Below, piece by piece: positions 25,833 through 33,077 of a DNA stretch of 43,058 bases (position 1 is the stretch's first letter; the number at the start of each line of letters is the position of its first letter). The position numbers and the translations under genes are program-made. The notes under the pieces are model-generated. The model made no database searches, was not told the origin of the DNA, and saw only the letters and a list, made by a program, of their open reading frames with translations. Source of the stretch: CAZUNO01 sp964621445 [NCBI: Candidatus Hadarchaeota archaeon] (GTDB taxonomy: Archaea; CAYQAE01; CAYVLA01); the NCBI GenBank assembly GCA_964621445.1, contig CAZUNO010000025.1, forward strand, positions 1-43,058, written 5' to 3'.

Positions 25833-26957
25833 CTATCGACAGGCCTTCAGCATTTCATGTCTGAGCTTCTGGTGATCGCCGATTTCATCCGCCCAGTCAA
25901 CGAACTCCTCGACCTCCACCGGTCGATCCTTGAGCTTAGAAAGATAGGCAGCCCCGACAATTGCCATGCTGCGGAGTCCAATATTCTCGTCGGTCATGGA
26001 TCGCTTGCCTCTCAACACGCACTGGACGAAGTTGTTCAGCTCCCCAAAGGTTCCATTTATGCCGGGGATGGGCACTCGTCTCTCGCCCAAGCCGTATAGC
26101 TCAAGCACTATGTGGTCCCCTTCCCTCCGGGCAGAGCCGTTCTCGGCCTGAATGAATGAATTTAGATAGGTCCAGCTCCAAGAGGCCTCGACCATGGCCA
26201 TTGAGCAATCACCGGAGGAATTCTCGTAGGTGATCTTCACCTGGGCGTGGTCCTCGACCTCCACCTTCTGGTAGATTCCTCCCAGCATTCTCCAGGGGTA
26301 CTTTATTCCCAGTTTCACGGCCTTCACCTTCACTGGTTCCCAGTCCTGGAAACCGAGGAGATACCAGCTGCCGGTTATGGGGTGGATGCCGTTGTCCAGC
26401 AATGTTCCCCCACCTCCCAGCTCCGGGTTCCAGAACCATTCCCGGCTCTCCGGGCCGCCGTGTCCCTCGGAGTGGATGCCGATGAAGGGCACCCCCAGGT
26501 CGTGTTTGATCAGCTTCTGGAGCGTGTAGTGATAACCGTCGTAGCACCAGTTCTCGTTGTGCTGGTACAGAGACCCGGAGTCCTCTGCCGCCTCGGCCAG
26601 TGGCTTTGCCTCTAGGTAGTTACGAGCCATGGGCTTTTCGGCGCAAACATGCTTCCCGGCCTGAAGAAGGTCTACCACCATATCCCTGGCGAAAGGAGGA
26701 CTGCAGATGTCGACGATATCAATATCCTGGTCCTTAACGATATCCTCTACACTGTCATAGACCTCCGGTGAACCTCCATCCTCTCCAGACTCGGCCTTCA
26801 TATCCTCAAAACGTTTCACCGACGCCTTCGCACGGTCCTCATCCACGTCATAAACGCCAACGAAGTCCACTTCGGGAATCTTGAGAAACTGGGGCATATG
26901 AGAGCCTTGAAACCTTCCTCCTGTTCCGATTGCAGCAACTGCAACGCGTTTGACCAT
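25833..26957 (-). CDS. Gfo/Idh/MocA-family oxidoreductase
   Basis: A 374-residue NAD(P)-dependent dehydrogenase. The Rossmann start is VAVAAIGTGGR, the conserved AEKPMA block lies near residue 108, and the substrate side has LLDNGIHPI with the catalytic-type His. Family members oxidise sugars, inositols or related polyols. The start is ATG 26957 with GGTGATC two bases before it. A second family member is at 31601. The sugar substrate cannot be told. Confidence 0.88.
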   Translation of the reverse strand: MVKRVAVAAIGTGGRFQGSHMPQFLKIPEVDFVGVYDVDEDRAKASVKRFEDMKAESGEDGGSPEVYDSVEDIVKDQDIDIVDICSPPFARDMVVDLLQAGKHVCAEKPMARNYLEAKPLAEAAEDSGSLYQHNENWCYDGYHYTLQKLIKHDLGVPFIGIHSEGHGGPESREWFWNPELGGGGTLLDNGIHPITGSWYLLGFQDWEPVKVKAVKLGIKYPWRMLGGIYQKVEVEDHAQVKITYENSSGDCSMAMVEASWSWTYLNSFIQAENGSARREGDHIVLELYGLGERRVPIPGINGTFGELNNFVQCVLRGKRSMTDENIGLRSMAIVGAAYLSKLKDRPVEVEEFVDWADEIGDHQKLRHEMLKACR

Positions 26958-27071
26958 GTGATCACCGACCTACGCCCTCCAAGGACGTACTTGACCTGGC
27001 ACCTAGAGCTGTATTAAAGTGTATCACCATCTACCACGGTCCCCTTAACATCTCCATATAGGCGCGAAAAG

Positions 27072-27080
27072 ATATTTAAT
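27072..27080 (+). promoter_or_regulatory. TATA box of tRNA-Arg
   Basis: ATATTTAAT centred near 27076 lies about 32 bases before the first base of the mature tRNA, consistent with an archaeal tRNA promoter and a short 5' leader for RNase P to remove. Confidence 0.55.
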
Positions 27081-27107
27081 CCGGCCAGAGGATTTAAGCC
27101 AGGCCGT

Positions 27108-27198
27108 GGGCCGGTGGCCTAGCTGGATAGGGCGGCGGCCTCCTACCTTTTCTCCGGAAGAAAGCCGCAAGTCGCGGGTTCGAATCCCGCCCGGTCCG
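27108..27198 (+). tRNA. tRNA-Arg(CCU) with a 17-base intron
   Basis: The acceptor stem GGGCCGG pairs with CCGGTCC (27191-27197), followed by discriminator G. The D arm is GCCT...GGGC, and the T arm GCGGG/CCCGC surrounds TTCGAAT. The anticodon stem is GCGGC (27135-27139) with GCCGC (27164-27168); the anticodon CCT is at 27142-27144. Seventeen bases (27146-27162) interrupt the loop after position 37, the usual archaeal intron site. The bulge-helix-bulge is imperfect: the central four pairs contain one C-A mismatch. CCA is not encoded. Confidence 0.9.
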
Positions 27199-27263
27199 CT
27201 CATTTTCCCTGCTAACTGTCTCAGGTAAAGATACTTGAAACCAGTACTGCCCTCAATCCTATC

Positions 27264-28049
27264 ATGTCTTCTCAAACCAAGATCGGGGGATATAGCTTCC
27301 AGCCAGGACGGCTTTGTAACGATGAGGGCAACATCAAATATTTCGTAAGGAGAACCCGTGGACCGCACCTGATTCTGATTCCAGGAAGTTTCCACGATAG
27401 ACGTTCTTTTGAAATGATCGTTCAAAACCTGGATTCCCGCATCGGGGTCACCATTTCTGAGCTTAGAGGGCATGGAGGCAGCTGGCCACCTCCCGAGAAC
27501 GGCAGCATCGAGCTATTTGCCCGGGACGTGCTCTCAGTTGCCAAAGCGGTCGGGACCCACAGGTTCTTCGTGGGGGGCCACAGCATAGGGGGAATGGCGG
27601 CCCTTGAGGCCGGTAACCTTGCCCCTGATCGCGTTAAGGGGATAATAGCAATCGAGGGCTCGACTAGCAGCGAGGCGAGTAGTGACGCCTTCGGCAATGA
27701 GCATTGCACGACCCTCACCCCGGAACTTGACTCAAGAAGAAGGGTCATAAGGGAATCGGTGACCGAGAATTGGAGCGAGGCCCAGAAAAAGAAATTTGGT
27801 CGCATATGGAGGGAATGGGACGGAACATCGTTCCTTCGAAGTACTTCGCTTCCCATACTGGAGATCTGGGGGGACAGGGGGATGGAGAGACCGACGCTCG
27901 ATCAACTCCAAGTTCCGGACAGGGATAATATAGAGGTGAAGTGGATTCCCGAGGCCTCCCATTCACTAACCCTGGAGGCACCCCGAAGGGTGGCGCAAGC
28001 CATCAACGCCTTTATATATAGAGTCGGAGGGAAATCCCTCCTGGAATGA
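27264..28049 (+). CDS. Alpha/beta hydrolase
   Basis: A 261-residue hydrolase with the nucleophile elbow GGHSIGG (Ser about 107), an acidic residue in IWGDRG (about 204) and a catalytic His in EASHSLTLEAP (about 233). The ELRGHG strand before the nucleophile is typical of this fold. Substrate unknown; esterase, haloperoxidase-like or C-C hydrolase activities are all possible. It lies 65 bases downstream of tRNA-Arg and converges on ftr. Confidence 0.85.
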   Translation: MSSQTKIGGYSFQPGRLCNDEGNIKYFVRRTRGPHLILIPGSFHDRRSFEMIVQNLDSRIGVTISELRGHGGSWPPPENGSIELFARDVLSVAKAVGTHRFFVGGHSIGGMAALEAGNLAPDRVKGIIAIEGSTSSEASSDAFGNEHCTTLTPELDSRRRVIRESVTENWSEAQKKKFGRIWREWDGTSFLRSTSLPILEIWGDRGMERPTLDQLQVPDRDNIEVKWIPEASHSLTLEAPRRVAQAINAFIYRVGGKSLLE

Positions 28050-28056
28050 TGCGGGG

Positions 28057-28998
28057 CTATACGAGGTCCCTGAGTTCTATCCTGTACTCCCCCAGCTTTC
28101 CGCCGTAGTTCCCAGCTGAAATCCTGTGCAAACCATCGACGCCCTTCACGCTCTCCATACAAGCCACCATGGCCCTCCTGACTGTGTCCAGATCTATGCC
28201 ATTGATCACGATTTCGGGTATGCTGGATACCCCTTCCGGGACCTCTGAATTCTGGATTTTATCCTTTAAGGTGGGGCAGAAAGGGTGATTGGTCGTTGGC
28301 CCGATCTCCGGGTAATTCGTCTCCACCTTCGACCCGGCTGAACAGATATCAAAGGCCGTAATGGCTCCTTCAATTTCGGCCACTGCCTCCACTGCCCGGT
28401 CCCCGCACTCAAGCGCTGTGTCCATTGAATCGCAAAAAAACCAGATGTTACCCCCCATCACTCCTTTGCCATAGCCGATCTTCTTCTCGATAAGGAACTC
28501 CCCCATCATCAGGGGCAGGTTGATCATTTCCCTGCCAAATCTACTCTCCATCCATTCATAACCGTCCCCACAGTGACCAACCCGTTCCATCATATCAAGC
28601 TTCCTTTTGCTATCACCATAGTCGAATATGCGGGTGGTTGGCACCACCAGGATGCCCTGCCTTATTCTCTTGCTCATCTCGAACTCAAGGGTCCCCGACT
28701 GGGTTCCGTAAGGTTTCCAGGAGTGACCACATTTGGGGCATTTCAAGCTCTTGGGCCTCCCAATCCATATCTGTATCACCGCTCCCTGCCTTCCGTCTGG
28801 TGACTCCTCCGGCGAGACCCAGGACTCGATACCGCCCTCTGATTCCCCAAATACGGTGCAGGGCAGTGATGTTGCAGCCACCACCGCCCTCTTCAACCTC
28901 TTTTCATCGCCGGCGGTTACTAGCACCCGGGAGTATAGTCCCGGGAAGGCCTCGCAATATGTGTCCTGAACCTCCATTCCCTTGAAGTCAAGTGCCAT
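28057..28998 (-). CDS. Formylmethanofuran:H4MPT formyltransferase (Ftr) variant
   Basis: A 313-residue Ftr homologue: [57 protein letters not shown]-like [28 protein letters not shown] and the CPT block near the end all align with Ftr. The enzyme transfers formyl between methanofuran and tetrahydromethanopterin in methanogenesis or the archaeal Wood-Ljungdahl pathway. Unusually, about 20 extra residues with KCPKCGHSW (Cys 87 and 90) are inserted after the IQI strand; a single CxxC per chain could bind metal across subunits. The ATG at 28998 is about 26 bases from a TTTAATAG box, so the message is probably leaderless. No other C1 gene is adjacent. Confidence 0.85.
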   Translation of the reverse strand: MALDFKGMEVQDTYCEAFPGLYSRVLVTAGDEKRLKRAVVAATSLPCTVFGESEGGIESWVSPEESPDGRQGAVIQIWIGRPKSLKCPKCGHSWKPYGTQSGTLEFEMSKRIRQGILVVPTTRIFDYGDSKRKLDMMERVGHCGDGYEWMESRFGREMINLPLMMGEFLIEKKIGYGKGVMGGNIWFFCDSMDTALECGDRAVEAVAEIEGAITAFDICSAGSKVETNYPEIGPTTNHPFCPTLKDKIQNSEVPEGVSSIPEIVINGIDLDTVRRAMVACMESVKGVDGLHRISAGNYGGKLGEYRIELRDLV

Positions 28999-29093
28999 GA
29001 AGCTGAGTTGACGTGTATTCTATTAAAGACTCCTTCTCTCAAACTGCAAAATCATCCGAAGCCCCTGTCACCATGCATATTTCCACGGGCACC

Positions 29094-30236
29094 CTAATCC
29101 CGATTAGGATCAAATTTCATCACATACATCTGACGACCCGGCCCGTGGGTGGAATCAAAGCAGATGCTAGAGCCATCCCGGCTCCAGCGAGGATGTAGAT
29201 CGCACCTAATCTCGCCCGTCAATTCCGGATCCGAATGAAATCTCCCCAACTCGACCAGGCGCTCCTCAGGCCTGTTAAAGGCCATCAGGTTCCTGAATCC
29301 CCGTCGATCCGGGTAGGTATCGGTAAGTATCCACTTGGCGTCTGGCGAGAAGCTGCAGTGCCCGTCCTCTCGAAGGAGTCCTTCACCGACCTTCCAGTTC
29401 TCTCCCGTTTCCTCATCCAGCATGTAGAAAGCCGATCCCTCGTTCTCAATATCCGCCCAGGCCAGAATCCTTTTATCATCCAGCCAGTCGAAATGGGAAA
29501 CAAGACCGTAATCTATCAGACACCTGAGGTCCGATCCTTCCAGATCGCAGGTAAATAGGGCGGTCTTTCTCGGTGAACCCGGTGGAAAGCGGGAAAGGAA
29601 TACGAACCTGGTGCCGCTGGGATTGAACAAGGTGTGGTTGAACCACATTACATGGTCCCGGATCATCCTCTGGTGGTCCCGGTATGCGTAGACCTCGCTC
29701 ATGGACACGGCCAACCAGTTCTCGCCCGTTTTCGGGTCCATTACACGAACCCCGTCATTTTCCGGGTGAGGGTCGGCTATCTCGTAATCCCGGCCGCTGG
29801 GATAGCCATATCCGGGTCTAGTTATCTGTATGCGCGAGAAGTCCAGGGACAGTGCCATCCTTTCTTCATCGGTCACCGCGCTGACAGGGACCGGTAGTAT
29901 GCGGGTGGATCCATCTTCAAAATCCAGAATTTTAGATATGAATCTCCCATCCGCCATGTCATTGAAGATTATGCGGTTCCCTGGAAGCCAGTGTAGCATG
30001 CATCCCTGTTGGAAGTTCCAGGCCCTGGTGGTTCCCAGCTCATCGAAGCGCATCTCCTCGGGGTCTATCAGGCCTATCTTGGCCACGTCACCGGCATCTG
30101 GAGGTCGTCCGTCAAATGGAACCTCCAGCCCCAATATCCTATTGCCGTCACGGTTCCAGGGCTGGATACCGTAGTACCCAAAGAAATGGGAACCGGGCGG
30201 TTTGGTGATCGGTTTAAAAAAATGATTCAGAGCCAT
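29094..30236 (-). CDS. PD40/TolB-like beta-propeller (oligogalacturonate lyase-like)
   Basis: A 380-residue protein with WD40/PD40-type repeats. It starts with HFFGYYGIQPWNRDGNRIL, then blades with FNPSGTRFVFLS, FSPDAKWILTD and HPRWSRDGSSICFDS. This resembles oligogalacturonate-lyase-like and dipeptidyl-peptidase propellers. Catalysis is not assured, since many such proteins bind only. No signal peptide is seen. It follows the membrane GATase1-like paralogue by 20 bases on the same strand, so co-transcription is likely. Confidence 0.72.
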   Translation of the reverse strand: MALNHFFKPITKPPGSHFFGYYGIQPWNRDGNRILGLEVPFDGRPPDAGDVAKIGLIDPEEMRFDELGTTRAWNFQQGCMLHWLPGNRIIFNDMADGRFISKILDFEDGSTRILPVPVSAVTDEERMALSLDFSRIQITRPGYGYPSGRDYEIADPHPENDGVRVMDPKTGENWLAVSMSEVYAYRDHQRMIRDHVMWFNHTLFNPSGTRFVFLSRFPPGSPRKTALFTCDLEGSDLRCLIDYGLVSHFDWLDDKRILAWADIENEGSAFYMLDEETGENWKVGEGLLREDGHCSFSPDAKWILTDTYPDRRGFRNLMAFNRPEERLVELGRFHSDPELTGEIRCDLHPRWSRDGSSICFDSTHGPGRQMYVMKFDPNRD

Positions 30237-30256
30237 GCCTCCAAAGATTCCGGGAA

Positions 30257-31537
30257 CTAGGACACCCTCCCGGGACGGGTGATTGAAACCTCCTGATATA
30301 ACTTCCTTTTAACCATCAGGGTCCAAAGAATGAAACCACAAACCATGCTGGTGGCAGTCACAACCAACCACTCAAGGACGAATATCCATAGCAATGCCTT
30401 GTCCCTGGACTTCATGGCCCTTTCCACCAGGTCCTGGTACCCTTCCTTGAGCTCTGAACAGAGATCGTAGCACTCATCCATCTCGTTCTCCACGTACAGG
30501 TCCTCGACCTCGCTCCTCCTATCCTGGAGTTGAGCCAGTTCAAGCTCCGTTTCACGCATGTTGGCCCCGCTCCTTTCGGCGAACTCCATTATGGATATGG
30601 CGTAGGCCTTTGAGAAATAAAGGTCTGATATCAGCTGGCGAACGGAGTGTACCAGCGCCAGGTTCTTTGGTATCGGTTCCCTGGCCGGCCAGTAGATCAT
30701 GTGGGCCAGCACGTCCAGATGCCATTCCCACCTATAGAAAGCCATGATGTGGGGACTGTCCACCATGGTGTGCCATCCGAATATATATGCAACCGACCTG
30801 CCACCCCGGGGGTAATCCCTGCGAACGATGGCCGGCTTGTCCCGGTTCACGGGCGATCCCTCGGACATCCTGGCGATCACCTTGGCACCGGGTCTGGCCG
30901 TGGGCCGGTTCATGGCCACCCAGACCTGCTCCTTCCAGGGAATGCCTCTCATCAACGGGTGCTGGGAATCAACGGGAACCATGTAGAACTGGTTGGCCAT
31001 GAAGCTAGGTGCGGAGCCCTCCCTGCCGGGCTCATCGTCGACCGGGAGCACGGGCTCTATGGCGGTCTGGTACCAGTTGGTACCGCTCCCTGCAAAGGAC
31101 CAGCCTGAACCCGAGTCGCACATCCCGAAGCATAGGCTGGACTCCAGGACCAGGTCCTTTACCCAGGTCAGGAAATCCTGCCTAATATGCATGGCATCTA
31201 TTCCGTCGATGAGGACCAGGTCATGACTTTGGTTAAGATCCCTACTGCTCCTGGGAAGATAGAGACGTAGGCTGCGCCGGATCTCCTCATCGCCCATTAC
31301 CCACTCGAAGGCGGGAACCATGGTTAGGTCTATCTTTGGATCCTGTAAAAAGACGGGATCGGGATGATCGGGTCTCATAAAGGCAAGGCCGATGTGCAGC
31401 AGTCTTATCCTCCCCGTCTGGGGATCGGCCCTCCCCCAAGTCCCGGGACATAGTAATAGAATCGCGATAATGAGAATGGCCTCCCTCCTTTTCCCCATGG
31501 CTCGGCCTTGAATTCCTGCCTGAAATTTCTTGCCCAT
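30257..31537 (-). CDS. Membrane-anchored GATase1-like protein, paralogue B
   Basis: About 426 residues: an N-terminal signal/anchor (about 18-30), a large outside domain with a GATase1-like core (HDLVLIDGID, GMCDSGSGW, GGRSVAYIFGW), a coiled coil (about 310-380), a transmembrane helix and a basic tail. It shares with the protein at 19099 the DP-x-T-x-RIRL entry, the LVH...coiled-coil segment and the tail pattern ALxWIxVxEW...LMVxRKLYxEV. Here a Cys is present in GMCDSG, near where class I amidotransferases keep their nucleophile. The start is uncertain: ATG 31537 fits a TTCTTAAATG box as a leaderless start, while ATG 31498 gives a shorter signal peptide. Function unknown. Confidence 0.7.
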   Translation of the reverse strand: MGKKFQAGIQGRAMGKRREAILIIAILLLCPGTWGRADPQTGRIRLLHIGLAFMRPDHPDPVFLQDPKIDLTMVPAFEWVMGDEEIRRSLRLYLPRSSRDLNQSHDLVLIDGIDAMHIRQDFLTWVKDLVLESSLCFGMCDSGSGWSFAGSGTNWYQTAIEPVLPVDDEPGREGSAPSFMANQFYMVPVDSQHPLMRGIPWKEQVWVAMNRPTARPGAKVIARMSEGSPVNRDKPAIVRRDYPRGGRSVAYIFGWHTMVDSPHIMAFYRWEWHLDVLAHMIYWPAREPIPKNLALVHSVRQLISDLYFSKAYAISIMEFAERSGANMRETELELAQLQDRRSEVEDLYVENEMDECYDLCSELKEGYQDLVERAMKSRDKALLWIFVLEWLVVTATSMVCGFILWTLMVKRKLYQEVSITRPGRVS

Positions 31538-31600
31538 GTCTTGGCCCGGACTCGTGAGCATTTAAGAAAGCCCGTTTTCTCAACACCCCCGGTAGACAGA

Positions 31601-32584
31601 ATGACGATGGATATTGGATTCATAGGTACCGGGAGCATTTCTCGAGGACACATTAAACGGACGGTGGCGGATCCCTCGGCCAGGGTAGCCGCACTCTGCG
31701 ATGTAAACACGGAAACCATGGAGGAAAGGACCGAGCTTCTGGAGGGAGAGGCCCCCTTCTATAATGATTACAAGGTCATGGTGGAGGAGGAGTCCCTTGA
31801 CGCCGTGATAATATGTACTCCCCACACGTTGCACTTCGAGCAGGCGGTATATAGTATGCAAAAGGGACTCCATGTACTGATCGAAAAGCCCATGGTATGC
31901 AGGACGGAAAGGGCAAAGAAGATCATATCCATGTCCGAGGAGCTGGACAGGGTCTTGATGGTTCGTTTCCAGCGTCACTACAAACCCCCCTTCCGTTGGG
32001 CCAGGCAATATATTGAGAAAGGAAAGCTGGGCGAGGTTTTCCATCTAACGGGCAACCTAGGCCAGGACTGGGCCTGGAGGACGGTCAACACCTGGAGGGG
32101 AAGGAAAGACCTCAGCGGAGGCGGTATGCTAATGGACAGCGGCAGTCACATCCTGGATGTCCTCTGCTGGGTTAGCGGGCTTGACCCCGCCGAGGTTTGC
32201 GCCTTCGTTAGCAACCGGTTCGCCAGTGACGAGGAGGTGGACATCCTCAGCTCGATCTCGGTCAGGTTCTCCAACCGGGCATTGGCATCTATCGCGGTCA
32301 ATGGCAACAATCCCCAGTGGGAGGAATCGCTGTCCATCACCGGTACCAAGGGGAAGATAAGCTGGGATGGCAGGACTATGGAGCTAGTGGACGAGGAGGG
32401 AGAAAAGGTCAAAAAGGGCCCGTTCCCTGAGGAAGGCAGCGCGGATGAGAACTTCTTTGCCGTTATCGAGGGAAGGGAGCAACCCGAGTCCAAGGGAAGT
32501 GACGCGCTAAAGGTCATTCAAATACAAGAAGCCGCATACCGCTCCCAAGAGGAGGAAAGGCTTGTCAAGGTAGACGAGCTCTAG
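31601..32584 (+). CDS. Gfo/Idh/MocA-family oxidoreductase
   Basis: A 327-residue dehydrogenase with the Rossmann motif IGFIGTGSIS, VLIEKPMVC near residue 95 and MDSGSHILD in the substrate domain. NAD(P)-dependent oxidation or epimerisation of a sugar derivative is the family role. ATG 31601 (or 31607) is preferred; the open frame upstream to 31508 overlaps the divergent gene. The A/T element near 31559-31568 may serve both directions. Its stop overlaps the DUF1854 gene on the other strand. Confidence 0.88.
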   Translation: MTMDIGFIGTGSISRGHIKRTVADPSARVAALCDVNTETMEERTELLEGEAPFYNDYKVMVEEESLDAVIICTPHTLHFEQAVYSMQKGLHVLIEKPMVCRTERAKKIISMSEELDRVLMVRFQRHYKPPFRWARQYIEKGKLGEVFHLTGNLGQDWAWRTVNTWRGRKDLSGGGMLMDSGSHILDVLCWVSGLDPAEVCAFVSNRFASDEEVDILSSISVRFSNRALASIAVNGNNPQWEESLSITGTKGKISWDGRTMELVDEEGEKVKKGPFPEEGSADENFFAVIEGREQPESKGSDALKVIQIQEAAYRSQEEERLVKVDEL

Positions 32585-33075
32585 ACAACCCAACCAAACA
32601 GAGATTTACTGCGGGAATCAAGGTCTTCCAGGTTAGGGATCTCGTACTTGTTACCATCAACATCGGTTATGACTACCCTGTTGGCTCCCAGCATTCTGAC
32701 GGCTGACCTGCCATGGATCTCGAAATCGCGATACCCCCTATCCGTCTTCACCGAGAACTCGGTTATCCCACCGTAAAGCTCCTCAACCCTTAGTATCTTC
32801 CTTACCTTGGGCATGAAGTAGGCCTTTTCCAGCTCCTGGTTGAGTACCTTCCGCGAGGACTCATCCAACTCTCCCACGTTTTTTATCACGCCGAGCTCGT
32901 TCTCCTCCTCGTCCCATATGGAGACGAATCCATTGGGTGAGGTTAGGGGGAACGACCTTATGAATCGTGAAACTATCTTCTCTTCATCCCCAATCCTAAT
33001 TATGGGCTTTCCGCTCTCCCCGAGATGAATATCTACCTCATTTGGATCCAATGTATTATCCACATCGGCCGACAT
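32581..33075 (-). CDS. DUF1854 protein, partner of the ABC exporter
   Basis: A 164-residue protein with the DUF1854 pattern: LGVIKNVGELDESSRKVLNQELEK, YFMPKVRKI, ELYGGITEFSVKTDRGYRDFEI and a basic RMLGANRVVITDVDGN. It is the usual downstream partner of a zinc-ribbon ABC exporter; both are named from cyanophycin clusters in bacteria (family knowledge). No cyanophycin synthetase is in the window. GTG 33081 overlaps the exporter stop by 4 bases; ATG 33075 directly follows GTGTGATC. Either way the two are translationally coupled. Confidence 0.75.
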   Translation of the reverse strand: MSADVDNTLDPNEVDIHLGESGKPIIRIGDEEKIVSRFIRSFPLTSPNGFVSIWDEEENELGVIKNVGELDESSRKVLNQELEKAYFMPKVRKILRVEELYGGITEFSVKTDRGYRDFEIHGRSAVRMLGANRVVITDVDGNKYEIPNLEDLDSRSKSLFGWVV

Positions 33076-33077
33076 GA

